Assembly: GCA_025612375.1 (NCBI GenBank)
Contig: JAAXKN010000002.1
Location: 248,001 to 312,000, forward strand
DNA from: Ignavibacteria bacterium
Lineage (GTDB): Bacteria > Bacteroidota > Ignavibacteria > Ignavibacteriales > SURF-24
Length of the DNA stretch: 64,000 bases
Direction of reading: 5' to 3'
Shown: positions 36,703-46,153 of the stretch, piece by piece
How the letters are laid out: every line of letters begins with the position of its first letter
Position numbering within the stretch: position 1 is the stretch's first letter
Notes under the pieces: model-generated
Told to the model about the DNA's origin: nothing
Databases searched by the model: none
Seen by the model: only the letters and a program-made list of their open reading frames with translations
Program-made: the position numbers and the translations under genes

Positions 36703-37446
36703 ATGTACTTTAACGGAAAGAACCTTGCAGACAAAAGGCTGATCTGTTTTCCGTATGCCGGCGGGAGCTCTCACATTTTCAGAAGGTGGCATGAGGCTCT
36801 TCATCAGCATGTGGAGGTTGTTGCCGTTGAACTTCCCGGCAGGGGAAGGCGCTATACGGAAAGGCTTTACAGCAAGCTTCCGGAACTTGTTGAGGATCTG
36901 AAGGAAAAAATTCTGCCGTACCTGGACAAGCCATATTATTTCTTCGGCCACAGCATGGGGGCTCTCATAGCATTTGAAATGACACAGGCACTGAGGAAAA
37001 GCTACCTGCCTGAGCCCGATCACATTTTTGTCTCGGCCCACCCGGCTCCAAACTTTCATAAAAGAGAACCATCAATGCATAATCTGCCTGAGGATAAATT
37101 TATTACGAAACTCAAAGAGATGAACGGCATGCCCGGGGAGGTTCTGAAAAACAGGGAACTGATGGAGCTCATGATGCCGATTTTAAGAGCAGATTTTTCT
37201 GTCTGCGAAACATATACGTATAAACCCGTCCCTAAAACCGACTGTCCTATTACTGTTTTCGGGGGGCTGGCTGATGACGGCATTAGTCTGGAGGAGCTTG
37301 AAGGCTGGGCAGAGATGACAAACTCATCATTTGAGCTGAATCTTCTGCCCGGCGATCATTTTTATATTACTAAATCTGAAGAGATGCTTTTGAAAATCCT
37401 TTCTGAAAAGCTGGCCCATTACAGCGTGGGTGTCAGCCTTAAATAG
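36703..37446 (+). CDS. Type II thioesterase (alpha/beta hydrolase, GrsT/TesA-like)
   Basis: 247 aa hydrolase that frees stalled acyl groups from carrier proteins of nonribosomal peptide or polyketide machinery. A strong AAGGAGG precedes the ATG. The family pattern is clear: LICFPYAGGSSHIFRRWHE, VVAVELPGRGRRYTE, the nucleophile Ser84 in FFGHSMGALIAFEM, GGLADDGIS with the acid, and LPGDHFYITK with the catalytic His. There is no NRPS, PKS, phosphopantetheinyl transferase or carrier protein in the window, so the partner must be encoded elsewhere or the enzyme acts on another acyl carrier. It converges on the helicase gene with 17 nt between stops. Confidence 0.9.
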   Translation: MYFNGKNLADKRLICFPYAGGSSHIFRRWHEALHQHVEVVAVELPGRGRRYTERLYSKLPELVEDLKEKILPYLDKPYYFFGHSMGALIAFEMTQALRKSYLPEPDHIFVSAHPAPNFHKREPSMHNLPEDKFITKLKEMNGMPGEVLKNRELMELMMPILRADFSVCETYTYKPVPKTDCPITVFGGLADDGISLEELEGWAEMTNSSFELNLLPGDHFYITKSEEMLLKILSEKLAHYSVGVSLK

Positions 37447-37463
37447 AGGACTTGAGGGAAATA

Positions 37464-39215
37464 TTACAGCCTGTCCTTGGCAACTTCAATGCTGATTTTC
37501 TTGCCGCGGATCTGGTTGTCCTGCATTACCTCAATTATTTCGCCGGCGTACTTTTCAGGGACGTTGACGAAAGTGAACTTGTCGAACATATCGATCTCGC
37601 CTATGATTTTACCGGGAAGTCCGGTTTCACCTGCAATTGCGCCAACAATATCGCCCGGCTTAACCTTATCTTTCTTCCCGACATTAAGGAAGAGTCTTGC
37701 AACAGGGCCATCGCCTTTGGAAAGGTTTCCTTTTTTGGAGCGGTCCTTTTTGCCCGTTTCTCCCCAGAAGTCGTCCAGCCTGCGGTTTTCCTTTTTCCGG
37801 TCTTCAGGTCTTTTCCTTTCTTCCTTACGGCCTTCTTTTCTGCGGCCGTCTTTTCTGCGGTCTCCCCTTCCTGTATCTTCCCAGGAGAATGACTCTCTTG
37901 CTTCAGGCACAAATTCAGGGGTTTCCATTTCGCTCTGGAAATTCATCTTCATCATTGCGGCAGCAACGTCAAGTGAGCTGTTTTCCTCATCAATAAGCTT
38001 TTCAACAAAGCGGATGTACTTTTTAAGTCCGCCTTCTTTAATCGTCTTTCTGATCTCATCGAGGAATATGCCCGCCTTAACTTCCCTTACGTCGTCAAAG
38101 GTGGGAACGTCCATGAGTTTCATTTTTGTCTTTGTGTACTTCTGTATATCCTTCAGGCGGTAGAGGTCACGGCCGGTTACAAAAGTAAAGGCGCGGCCCG
38201 ATTTGCCTGCGCGGCCCGTTCTGCCGATCCTGTGTACGTAGTACTCTTCATCCTGCGGCATGTCGTAGTTAAAAACAGCCTCAACGTTTTCAACGTCAAG
38301 CCCGCGTGCTGCAACGTCGGTTGCAATGAGTATCTCGATAATGCCTTTTCTGAATTTTCCCATAACTTTTTCGCGTGTAGCCTGCTTCATATCGCCGTGC
38401 AGAGCGTCTGCGGCGTAGCCGCGTGCCTGCAGGTGTTCTGTAAGCTCATCAACGCCGCGCTTGGTATTGCAGAAGACAAGTCCCAGTTTAACGTTATAAA
38501 GGTCTATTACGCGCGTGAGGACTTCAAGTTTATTTTTCTCACGCACCTCGAAGTATATCTGTTCAATGCTGGGCACGGTTAAGACCTCGTGCACGACCTT
38601 GATATTAACAGGGTCTTTCTGGTATTTTTTTGCGAGGTCTTTTATAGGCTTTGGCATTGTAGCTGAAACCATTACGGTCTGCCTGTCTTCTGGTGTATGC
38701 TTTAATATCAGTTCAATATCGTCCCTGAAGCCCATATCGAGCATTTCATCTGCTTCGTCAAGCACAACCATCTTTACATTATCAAGCCTGATGGAGCCTC
38801 GTTCCATATGGTCCATGACCCTGCCCGGAGTTCCGATTACGATCTGCACGCCTCTGGAAAGGATGTTAAGCTGACGCTCTATCGACTGTCCCCCGTAGAC
38901 CGGAAGGAGGGAGAATCCTTTTTTATATTTTGCAATTTTACTTATCTCTTCAGAAACCTGGAGCGCGAGTTCGCGTGTAGGGCAGAGTATGAGTGCCTGT
39001 ATGTTCCTGTCGTGAGGGTCCAGCATTTCCAGGGCCGGAATTCCGAATGCGGCGGTTTTCCCGGTTCCTGTCTGTGCCTGCCCAATGATGTCATGCCCCT
39101 CAAGGAGGGCCGGAATAGCTTCTGACTGGATTGGTGTTGCCTCTTCGTATCCAAGGTCAGTAATTGCCTTTTGAATTTCTTTTGATAAGTTTAGTTCTTC
39201 AAACCTTTTGTTCAT
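37464..39215 (-). CDS. DEAD-box RNA helicase with C-terminal DbpA-type RNA-binding domain
   Basis: 583 aa RNA helicase of the DeaD/CsdA type, for ribosome assembly and mRNA remodelling, especially in the cold. All motifs are present: Q-motif YEEATPIQ, I AQTGTGKT, Ia PTRELALQV, II DEAD, III SAT, IV VFCNTKRGVDEL, V ATDVAARGLDV and VI HRIGRTGRAG. A linker at about 425-495 is very rich in Arg, Lys, Asp and Glu. The last about 75 residues are a DbpA RNA-binding domain (VARLFLNVGKKDKVKPGDIV, GLPGKIIGEIDMFDKFTFVN). It appears monocistronic. Confidence 0.95.
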   Translation of the reverse strand: MNKRFEELNLSKEIQKAITDLGYEEATPIQSEAIPALLEGHDIIGQAQTGTGKTAAFGIPALEMLDPHDRNIQALILCPTRELALQVSEEISKIAKYKKGFSLLPVYGGQSIERQLNILSRGVQIVIGTPGRVMDHMERGSIRLDNVKMVVLDEADEMLDMGFRDDIELILKHTPEDRQTVMVSATMPKPIKDLAKKYQKDPVNIKVVHEVLTVPSIEQIYFEVREKNKLEVLTRVIDLYNVKLGLVFCNTKRGVDELTEHLQARGYAADALHGDMKQATREKVMGKFRKGIIEILIATDVAARGLDVENVEAVFNYDMPQDEEYYVHRIGRTGRAGKSGRAFTFVTGRDLYRLKDIQKYTKTKMKLMDVPTFDDVREVKAGIFLDEIRKTIKEGGLKKYIRFVEKLIDEENSSLDVAAAMMKMNFQSEMETPEFVPEARESFSWEDTGRGDRRKDGRRKEGRKEERKRPEDRKKENRRLDDFWGETGKKDRSKKGNLSKGDGPVARLFLNVGKKDKVKPGDIVGAIAGETGLPGKIIGEIDMFDKFTFVNVPEKYAGEIIEVMQDNQIRGKKISIEVAKDRL

Positions 39216-39701
39216 TAAAATCCCGTTTTTAATAAAATATAATGTATTAGCGGCTACTTTTCAGCACATCAATCCCTGCATCATAATATATGAGCAATGG
39301 TTCATTTTTTCAAATGCAGAAGATGGAAAACTAGTGGTATCAATTCAGCAGTCTAATTTAAGACATACTGGCCTGGCGGCAGCCGTTTTTACGCAAGATG
39401 ATATATACAATTGGCTCTAACAAACAAATTGCACGGAGACAAAGACCGGATTAAATTACAACCTGAAAGGGGGAATAAAATCATACTACTCTTTGAGTAA
39501 CAACGGAAAAGTAAACCGTTTACAAGAATACCGAAATAAACCTTAGGAAACAAGTTAAACTTTGTGCCGGACGCCTTTTTGCCGCACCACTGCCCCGGGG
39601 TGGAAAAGTGAAGAAAATTAGAAATTTGAAAAATATCTTCGGGGAAAGCGAATAAATAACGAAAAAATGTGAACATTAATGCAAAAAATTCACAAATAAC
39701 C
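39216..39701. other. Spacer upstream of the ilv/leu operon, no gene supported
   Basis: About 490 bp between the start of the helicase gene (minus) and the ilv promoter. Two overlapping open frames (39208-39420 plus, 39389-39802 minus) lack ribosome sites and recognisable sequence. The only notable element is the 13-nt perfect palindrome GTAAACCGTTTAC at 39511-39523. Confidence 0.5.
39511..39523. promoter_or_regulatory. Palindromic operator-like site
   Basis: GTAAAC-C-GTTTAC is a perfect inverted repeat resembling a LacI-family half-site arrangement. It lies about 180 bp before the ilv promoter and 300 bp from the helicase start. No matching regulator gene is in the window, so this is tentative. 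Confidence 0.25.
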
Positions 39702-39730
39702 TTGACAAAGCGGGTTCGAGGGCCTATATT
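39702..39730 (+). promoter_or_regulatory. Consensus sigma-70-type promoter ahead of the ilv/leu operon
   Basis: TTGACA at 39702-39707 and TATATT at 39725-39730 are separated by exactly 17 nt. A start near 39737 would give a leader of about 15 nt before the small ORF at 39752 and about 310 nt before ilvD. The downstream direction and position make it the best promoter candidate for the operon. Confidence 0.75.
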
Positions 39731-39751
39731 GCAAACAATAATTAAAAATTT

Positions 39752-39922
39752 ATGAAAGACATAACAGTAAATATTTCCAGAGAAAAAGCTGCCGTGCTGC
39801 ACGGAAGCCTGGGTTATGTCTTGCCAGGTACTTCAATCAATAACATTTCTTTAGAAATTCTCCTCCTAGGGATTAGCATTATTATCGTAGTGCTCGGTAT
39901 TATTATTAGCATTCTAAGCTAA
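39752..39922 (+). CDS. Small BCAA-rich ORF (56 aa): candidate leader peptide or small membrane protein
   Basis: A 56-codon ORF from ATG 39752 to TAA 39922, lying between a consensus promoter and ilvD. Twenty-seven of 56 residues are branched: 13 Ile, 9 Leu and 5 Val. The C-terminal part, EILLLGISIIIVVLGIIIS, is almost entirely hydrophobic. The first 20 residues are mixed (MKDITVNISREKAAVLHGSL). This looks either like a leader peptide whose translation reports branched-chain aminoacyl-tRNA supply for the operon downstream, as with IlvL in enterobacteria, or like a one-helix membrane protein. No strong Shine-Dalgarno precedes it and no GC-rich terminator follows it, so classical attenuation is not proven. 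Confidence 0.5.
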   Translation: MKDITVNISREKAAVLHGSLGYVLPGTSINNISLEILLLGISIIIVVLGIIISILS

Positions 39923-40045
39923 AAATACTTGTCAATCCCTAATCAAAAATCAAAAAATTACACAAGCACAAATTAAAAGATCAGATCAGGGGTTGACCTG
40001 AATCCAAAAGGTATGTTTCTGAAGAGAGAAAATTCAGAGGAAAAC

Positions 40046-41755
40046 GTGAGATCTGATTTAATTAAACAGGGTTTCGATAAGGCTCCCCACCGCAGCCTCC
40101 TGAGGGCTACGGGAGTAGTCAAAACCGATGAGGACTTCAAGAAACCTTTCATCGGCATCTGTAATTCGTACGTGGATGTAATTCCGGGCCATGTGCACCT
40201 CCAGGACTTTGCCAAAATAGTGAAAGAAGCCGTAATTGAAGCCGGCGGCGTTCCTTTTGAATTTAATACCATAGGCGTTGACGACGGCATTGCAATGGGG
40301 CATATTGGAATGCGCTACTCACTGCCGAGCCGCGAACTGATTGCCGACTCGGTTGAAACCGTAATTGAAGCCCACCGCTTCGACGGCATGGTCTGTATCT
40401 CGAACTGCGACAAGATAGTGCCCGGTATGATGATGGCTTCGGTACGCATAAATATACCGACCATATTTGTCTCGGGCGGCCCTATGAAGGCAGGACATAT
40501 GCCCTCTACAGGTGAACGGACTGACCTCATTTCGGTCTTCGAGGGAGTGGGGCAGTATAAGTCGGGACAGATCACGTCCCAAAGGCTTAAAGAACTTGAA
40601 GACTTCAGCTGCCCTTCCTGCGGCTCTTGCGCAGGCATGTTTACGGCAAATTCAATGAACTGCCTGCTTGAAGCTCTCGGACTCGCTCTTCCCGGAAACG
40701 GAACTGTACTTGCAATTGACCCTAAAAGAAAAGAACTGGCTAAGGAAGCCGGTAAAAAAATAATCGAACTCGTTAAAAAAGACTTAAAGCCGCGTGACAT
40801 CATAACGCGTTCTTCAATGCTAAATGCATTTGCTTTAGACATGGCAATGGGCGGAAGCACAAATACAGTATTGCATACGCTTGCCGTTGCAAGTGAGGCC
40901 GGTCTGGCTTTCGACCTTAATGAATTAAATGAGCTTTCACGCAAAGTCCCTTATATCTGCAAGGTAAGCCCGGCTACAGCGCTTGTTCATATGGAAGACG
41001 TCGACCAGGCAGGCGGCGTTACAGCAATATTAAATGAGCTTTCGCGTGTTAAGGGCGTGCTTGACCTCGATCGCCCCACGGTTACAGGAAAGACGCTGGG
41101 CGAGAACATTGCATCTTCAAAAGCTAAAGATCAGAAGATAATCCGGTCAATTGAAGAGCCCTTCAGCCACTCGGGCGGCCTGGCAGTACTTTTCGGCAAT
41201 CTTGCTCCTTTGGGGTCGGTTGTCAAAACCGCGGCTGTGGATGAAAAGATGCTTAAGCATACTGGTCCTGCAAGAGTCTTCAACAGCCAGGATGAGGCCG
41301 TAAGCGCCATAATGGACGCAAAAATTAAAGCTGGCGACGTGGTTGTAATAAGATATGAAGGCCCCAAAGGAGGCCCCGGAATGCCCGAGATGCTTTCACC
41401 TACAAGCGCTATAGTCGGAATGGGCTTAGGCGACAAGGTGGCCTTGATTACAGACGGAAGATTCTCCGGCGGCACAAGAGGCGCCTGCATAGGGCACGTT
41501 TCACCCGAGGCTGCCGACATGGGTCCCGTTGCAGCCCTCAAGGATGGCGACATAATAAAAATTGACATACCCGGAAAAACACTAGAAGTGGAGCTTTCGG
41601 ATGAAGAGATCAGTGCCCGCCTGGAGGCATTGCCGGAATTTGAGCTTAAAATTAAAACAGGATATCTCGCCCGCTATTCACGCATGGTCACCTCAGCCAA
41701 TACGGGCGCGGTCTTAAGAATCCCTGAAACCAGAAAGAAAGAAAAGGTGCAGTAA
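40046..41755 (+). CDS. ilvD: Dihydroxy-acid dehydratase IlvD
   Basis: Iron-sulfur dehydratase that makes 2-oxo acids from 2,3-dihydroxy acids, the third common step of Val and Ile synthesis. The GTG at 40046 is preferred: AGAGGA lies 5 nt upstream and the protein then starts [20 protein letters not shown], as family members do. An ATG at 40013 would add [11 protein letters not shown] and has AAAAGG almost touching it. The 569-aa protein has the cluster Cys in [13 protein letters not shown] and [19 protein letters not shown], and [15 protein letters not shown]. It reads as IlvD, not the related phosphogluconate dehydratase, because of its ilv neighbours. It is the first large gene of the ten-gene operon, 1 nt ahead of ilvB. 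Confidence 0.95.
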   Translation: MRSDLIKQGFDKAPHRSLLRATGVVKTDEDFKKPFIGICNSYVDVIPGHVHLQDFAKIVKEAVIEAGGVPFEFNTIGVDDGIAMGHIGMRYSLPSRELIADSVETVIEAHRFDGMVCISNCDKIVPGMMMASVRINIPTIFVSGGPMKAGHMPSTGERTDLISVFEGVGQYKSGQITSQRLKELEDFSCPSCGSCAGMFTANSMNCLLEALGLALPGNGTVLAIDPKRKELAKEAGKKIIELVKKDLKPRDIITRSSMLNAFALDMAMGGSTNTVLHTLAVASEAGLAFDLNELNELSRKVPYICKVSPATALVHMEDVDQAGGVTAILNELSRVKGVLDLDRPTVTGKTLGENIASSKAKDQKIIRSIEEPFSHSGGLAVLFGNLAPLGSVVKTAAVDEKMLKHTGPARVFNSQDEAVSAIMDAKIKAGDVVVIRYEGPKGGPGMPEMLSPTSAIVGMGLGDKVALITDGRFSGGTRGACIGHVSPEAADMGPVAALKDGDIIKIDIPGKTLEVELSDEEISARLEALPEFELKIKTGYLARYSRMVTSANTGAVLRIPETRKKEKVQ

Positions 41756-41756
41756 T

Positions 41757-43475
41757 ATGAAAGAAAACAACGGTATGATGAGAGGAGCAGAAATATTTTT
41801 TGAATGCCTCAGAGAGGAGAAAGTTGAATATGTATTCGGATATCCCGGAGGCGCGGTCCTGAAACTTTATGAAAAGCTCTACGACGTGGATTTCCTTGAG
41901 CACATTCTGGTGCGCCACGAGCAGGGTGCAACTCATATGGCTGAAGGCTACGCAAAGGCTACGGGAAAGCCCGGCGTGGTGCTTGTGACCTCGGGTCCGG
42001 GCGCTACAAACACAGTTACCGGTATAGCTGACGCATACATGGACTCGGTGCCTCTTGTCGTCTTTACAGGCCAGGTCGCTTCTCACCTTATCGGTAACGA
42101 TGCTTTCCAGGAAGCTGACATCGTTGGTATTACGCGCCCTATAACAAAGCATAACTTCCTCGTGCGTGACGTGAGGGAGTTGGCTTCAACAATTAAGAAG
42201 GCTTTCTACATTGCCTCTACCGGGAGGCCCGGACCCGTACTGGTGGACCTTCCAAAAGATGTAATTAACTCGGAATGTGAATTCCAGTATCCGGAGAGCG
42301 TTGAATTAAAAGGCTACAGGCCGTTTTTCTACGGGCACCAGTACCAGATCAAAAAAGCAGCCGAGATGTTAAGAGCGGCCAAGCGCCCCTTGCTCTACGT
42401 CGGAGGCGGCGTTCTGATTTCCGGCGGCTCCAATGAGCTCAGGGTTCTTGCCAGTGAACATAACCTGCCCGTTACGATGACGCTTCAGGGCCTTGGAGCT
42501 TTTGACGGAACGAACGAGCAGTCGCTTGGAATGCTCGGAATGCACGGCACCTACTGGGCTAACCAGGCCGTAAGCAACTGCGACCTTCTTATTGCTCTCG
42601 GCGCCCGTTTTGACGACAGGGTTGCAGGCGACGTTAATAACTTTGCACCTAAAGCTTTTAAGATACACGTGGATATTGATCCAACTGCAATAGATAAAAA
42701 CGTCGTTGTGGACCTTCCGATTGTGGGCGACGTTAAGCACGTAATGGCTGAACTTGCAGCTGAACTTGGTGAACCTTTAAGTTTCCCGGAATGGTGGAAC
42801 GAGATTAACCAGTGGAGAGACGAATGCCCGCTTGTCTATGAAGACAACGACGGACAGTTAAGAGCGGAATACGTAATTGAAAAGCTCTCGGAGAAGACCA
42901 AAGGCGAGGCTGTCGTTGTTTCAGACGTGGGACAGCACCAGATGTGGACCGCACAGTACTATAAATTCAAAAACCCCCGCTCGCTCCTTACAAGCGGCGG
43001 ACTTGGAACCATGGGATTCTCGGTGCCCGCGGCAATTGGTGCAGCTTTTGCCGTGAAGGACCGTCCGGTTATTTCCATCAGCGGCGACGGCGGCTTCCAG
43101 ATGAACATCCAGGAGCTTATTACGGCTGCGGCATATAAGGTTCCGGTTAAGTTCATAATTATCAATAACAGCTTCCTCGGCATGGTGCGCCAGTGGCAGG
43201 AACTTTTCCATTTTGAGAAGTACAGCTTTACAGACCTCTCGGAGACCAACCCCGACTTTATGAAGGTGGCCGAGGCTTTCGGGCTTAAGGCTTTCTCGAC
43301 AGATTCACCGAAGGAAGTAGACTCTATACTGGACAAGGCTTTTGAAATAAACGACGGCCCTGTACTCATAGAATTCAAGGTGGTGCGCGAAGATATGGTT
43401 TTCCCGATGGTTCCGCCGGGAGCCAGCTACGAAAAAATGATTGTTAAACGACTGAATCCAAAATCAACGAAGTAA
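41757..43475 (+). CDS. ilvB: Acetolactate synthase large subunit
   Basis: Thiamine-diphosphate enzyme, 572 aa, that condenses pyruvate with pyruvate or 2-oxobutyrate, the first step shared by Val and Ile. The N-terminal TPP domain has YVFGYPGGAVLKLYEKL and the activating Glu in HEQGATHMAEGYAKA. The middle domain carries FAD-site elements, and the C-terminal TPP/Mg motif is GDGGFQMNIQEL followed by INNSFLGMVRQWQE. All three domains are whole. The start is 1 nt after the ilvD stop, so translation is probably coupled. The regulatory subunit ilvN follows after 5 nt. Confidence 0.96.
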   Translation: MKENNGMMRGAEIFFECLREEKVEYVFGYPGGAVLKLYEKLYDVDFLEHILVRHEQGATHMAEGYAKATGKPGVVLVTSGPGATNTVTGIADAYMDSVPLVVFTGQVASHLIGNDAFQEADIVGITRPITKHNFLVRDVRELASTIKKAFYIASTGRPGPVLVDLPKDVINSECEFQYPESVELKGYRPFFYGHQYQIKKAAEMLRAAKRPLLYVGGGVLISGGSNELRVLASEHNLPVTMTLQGLGAFDGTNEQSLGMLGMHGTYWANQAVSNCDLLIALGARFDDRVAGDVNNFAPKAFKIHVDIDPTAIDKNVVVDLPIVGDVKHVMAELAAELGEPLSFPEWWNEINQWRDECPLVYEDNDGQLRAEYVIEKLSEKTKGEAVVVSDVGQHQMWTAQYYKFKNPRSLLTSGGLGTMGFSVPAAIGAAFAVKDRPVISISGDGGFQMNIQELITAAAYKVPVKFIIINNSFLGMVRQWQELFHFEKYSFTDLSETNPDFMKVAEAFGLKAFSTDSPKEVDSILDKAFEINDGPVLIEFKVVREDMVFPMVPPGASYEKMIVKRLNPKSTK

Positions 43476-43480
43476 TAAAT

Positions 43481-43999
43481 ATGAAGCATATAATTTCTGT
43501 ATTGTTAGAAAACAGGTACGGCGCTTTCAACCGCGTTGCTACAATGTTCAGCGGAAAGGGTTTTAATATACAGAGTATTTCAATCGGTGAGACTGAAATG
43601 CCTGAGGTTTCAAGAATGACGCTCGTTACTTCGGGCGACGACAAGATAATCGAACAGGTGGTTAAGCAGCTCAACCGCCTCATCGATACAATAAAGGTGA
43701 TTGATCTTACACAGACTCCAACTGTAATAAGGGAACTTGCCATGATTACAGTATTCTACCAGAAAGGCACACGCTCAGAGATCCTGAATGTGGGCGACAT
43801 TTTCAGGGGCAATGTGGTTGATATTAACAATAAAACCATAACGCTCGAAATTACAGGACCGCCCGACAAAATTGACGCCGCGATCAACGTCCTTGCCCCT
43901 TACGGCATTAAGGAACTTGCGCGCTCGGGTGCTGTAGCCTTGAAAAGAGGCGAACAGACAAAAGATTTTAAAAAGCAGACTAATTATTCACAACTTTAA
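43481..43999 (+). CDS. ilvN: Acetolactate synthase small (regulatory) subunit
   Basis: 172 aa regulatory partner of IlvB. Residues 1-75 form an ACT domain ([37 protein letters not shown]). The C-terminal half is the ALS_ss_C domain ([40 protein letters not shown]). ACT domains in this subunit bind valine for feedback control, so the enzyme is probably valine-sensitive. It is 5 nt after ilvB and 13 nt before ilvC. Confidence 0.95.
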   Translation: MKHIISVLLENRYGAFNRVATMFSGKGFNIQSISIGETEMPEVSRMTLVTSGDDKIIEQVVKQLNRLIDTIKVIDLTQTPTVIRELAMITVFYQKGTRSEILNVGDIFRGNVVDINNKTITLEITGPPDKIDAAINVLAPYGIKELARSGAVALKRGEQTKDFKKQTNYSQL

Positions 44000-44012
44000 C
44001 ACAAGGATTAAA

Positions 44013-45029
44013 ATGAAAGTTTATTATGAACAGGATGCGAACCTGGATGTATTAAAAGGTAAAAAAATTGCCGTCCTCGGCTTCGGCAGCCAGGGACATG
44101 CCCACTCACTTAATTTAATGGAAAGCGGTCTCGATGTAACAGTTGGCTTGAGAGAAACCAGTGCTTCATGGCCCAAGGCTGAAAAAGCAGGACTTAAAGT
44201 TAAAACCGTAAAAGAAGCAGTTAAGGATGCAGACGTTGTAATGGTTCTTCTTCCCGACCAGACACAGAAAAAAGTTTACGACGAGGAAATAGGTCCTTAT
44301 ATTAAATCAGGTGCCACACTGGCCTTTGGCCACGGATTCAACATACACTACAAGCAGATCGTGCCTCCGGCTGACATAAATGTTATGATGATTGCTCCTA
44401 AAGGCCCGGGTCACCTGGTAAGAAGAACATATCTTGAGGGTAACGGCGTGCCTAACCTCATAGCTGTTTACCAGGATCCTTCAGGCAAGACAAAAGAAAT
44501 GGCTCTTGCATGGGCAAAGGGCATTGGCGGAACAAGAGCAGGTGTCATTGAAACAAACTTCAAGGATGAGACTGAAACCGATCTCTTCGGCGAACAGGCT
44601 GTACTCTGCGGCGGCTCTGCAGAACTTATTAAGGCCGGCTTTGAGACACTTACTGAAGCCGGATATCCGCCTGAACTGGCATACTTTGAATGCATGCACG
44701 AGATGAAACTTATTGTCGACCTCTATTATGAAGGAGGCCTTACAAGAATGAACTACTCCGTAAGCGAAACAGCTGAATACGGCGGCATGACACGCGGAAA
44801 AAGAGTTATAAACCCCGAAGCAAAAAGCGAAATGAAAAAGATCCTTGCTGAAATACAGGACGGACGCTTTGCAAAGGAATGGCTTGATGAATGCAATAAC
44901 GGGCTTCCTAACATGAAGAAGATGAGAGAGGAAAACCAGGAGCACTCAATTGAAAAGACAGGATCTAAGCTCCGCTCAATGATGAGCTGGCTCTTCAAGA
45001 AAAACGCCAAGGAAGAGGTGGGCGTATGA
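44013..45029 (+). CDS. ilvC: Ketol-acid reductoisomerase (class I)
   Basis: 338 aa Mg- and NAD(P)H-dependent enzyme for the second step of Val and Ile synthesis. The Rossmann motif is [20 protein letters not shown]. The cofactor loop reads [14 protein letters not shown], with the Ser pair typical of NADPH-using enzymes. The metal site is in the knotted C-terminal domain ([41 protein letters not shown]). The length matches class I. Its stop overlaps the start of leuB as ATGA (45026-45029), a sign of translational coupling. Confidence 0.96.
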   Translation: MKVYYEQDANLDVLKGKKIAVLGFGSQGHAHSLNLMESGLDVTVGLRETSASWPKAEKAGLKVKTVKEAVKDADVVMVLLPDQTQKKVYDEEIGPYIKSGATLAFGHGFNIHYKQIVPPADINVMMIAPKGPGHLVRRTYLEGNGVPNLIAVYQDPSGKTKEMALAWAKGIGGTRAGVIETNFKDETETDLFGEQAVLCGGSAELIKAGFETLTEAGYPPELAYFECMHEMKLIVDLYYEGGLTRMNYSVSETAEYGGMTRGKRVINPEAKSEMKKILAEIQDGRFAKEWLDECNNGLPNMKKMREENQEHSIEKTGSKLRSMMSWLFKKNAKEEVGV

Positions 45030-46102
45030 GTTTCAAGGTAATGCTGCTCCCGGGCGACGGTATCGGTCCCGATATCGTAAGCTCTGCTGTCAGGGTAATG
45101 AAACTGGTTTCGGGGAAGATGAACTTCCCCCTCCAGTTTACAGAAGGGCTCATGGGCGGATGCTCATACGAAAAATACGGCACTCCGCTTTCAGAAGATG
45201 TCCTAAGCGAGTGCAAGGCTTCAGACGCGGTATTGCTCGGAGCCGTAGGAGGGCCCAAATGGGAAACATTACCCCACCACCTGAAACCCGAGGCAGCGTT
45301 ATTAAGGATCAGAAAAGAACTGGGGCTTTTTGCAAACATCAGGCCCGCAAAAGTCTACGACTGCCTGGTCGATTCCTCTTCACTTAAAGCGGAAACGGTT
45401 AAGGGAACGGATTTCATTGTTGTTAGAGAGCTTACAGGCGGAATATACTTTGGTGAACCCCGCGGCTTTGACGATTGCAGGGGATGGAACACCATGGAAT
45501 ATACACGCGCCGAAGTTGAGCGCATCGCAAGAATAGCATTTGAAATGGCGCGCACGAGAAGTAAAAAAGTTATGTCTGTCGATAAGGCCAACGTGCTTGA
45601 AGTCTCACAGTTCTGGAGAACAGTGGTGCATGAGGTGCATAAGGAATATCAGGATATCACTCTTTCCGATATGTACGTGGATAATGCTGCAATGCAGGTT
45701 GTACGTAACCCGAAACAGTTCGACGTTATTGTTACAAGCAATCTTTTCGGCGACATCTTAAGCGACATTTCAGGCATGATAACCGGAAGTCTTGGAATGC
45801 TTCCTTCTGCAAGCATGGGTACCAAATACGCCTTGTATGAACCGATACACGGCAGTGCCCCTGACATTGCAGGGCAGAACAAGGCAAACCCTCTTGCTAC
45901 AATTTCCTCGGCTGCAATGCTCCTTGAGTATTCGCTTAAGAATCCCAAAGCTGCTGCCGTTATAAACGGGGCGGTTGAAGGCGTCCTGGCCGAAGGATAC
46001 AGGACAGCCGATATATATTCCGAAGGCACAAAGCTCTTGTCTACAACGGAAATGACAGAGGCGGTTTTGGAGCAGGCGGAAAAAATACTTTCAGAAAAGT
46101 AA
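45026..46102 (+). CDS. leuB: 3-isopropylmalate dehydrogenase
   Basis: 358 aa NAD-dependent oxidative decarboxylase of leucine synthesis. With cimA in the operon it probably also oxidises 3-methylmalate on the way to 2-oxobutyrate. The patterns are complete: [43 protein letters not shown] (substrate loop), [15 protein letters not shown] (catalytic Lys) and [20 protein letters not shown] with the metal-binding Asp in [13 protein letters not shown]. It starts within the ilvC stop codon. Confidence 0.95.
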   Translation: MSFKVMLLPGDGIGPDIVSSAVRVMKLVSGKMNFPLQFTEGLMGGCSYEKYGTPLSEDVLSECKASDAVLLGAVGGPKWETLPHHLKPEAALLRIRKELGLFANIRPAKVYDCLVDSSSLKAETVKGTDFIVVRELTGGIYFGEPRGFDDCRGWNTMEYTRAEVERIARIAFEMARTRSKKVMSVDKANVLEVSQFWRTVVHEVHKEYQDITLSDMYVDNAAMQVVRNPKQFDVIVTSNLFGDILSDISGMITGSLGMLPSASMGTKYALYEPIHGSAPDIAGQNKANPLATISSAAMLLEYSLKNPKAAAVINGAVEGVLAEGYRTADIYSEGTKLLSTTEMTEAVLEQAEKILSEK

Positions 46103-46153
46103 TGATGTTAAGTCCTTACAAAGTTAATTAGAGAGAGATAGAGAGGAGAAAAA

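Noticed and set aside
37477-38163. 228-codon plus-strand frame opposite the DEAD-box helicase
   Set aside because: It is the antisense of the Lys/Arg/Glu-rich linker, which gives long Ser/Phe/Leu-rich open frames by composition.
39208-39802. Overlapping small ORFs upstream of the ilv promoter
   Set aside because: The plus-strand one starts within the helicase gene end, and the minus-strand one would run through the ilv promoter; neither has codon or family support.
39923-40045. Classical attenuator terminator for the ilv operon
   Set aside because: No GC-rich stem followed by a T run exists between the small ORF and ilvD; only weak 5-6 bp pairings were found.
40046-41755. Phosphogluconate dehydratase (Edd) instead of IlvD
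   Set aside because: Same superfamily, but the N-terminus, length and position at the head of the ilv operon match IlvD.
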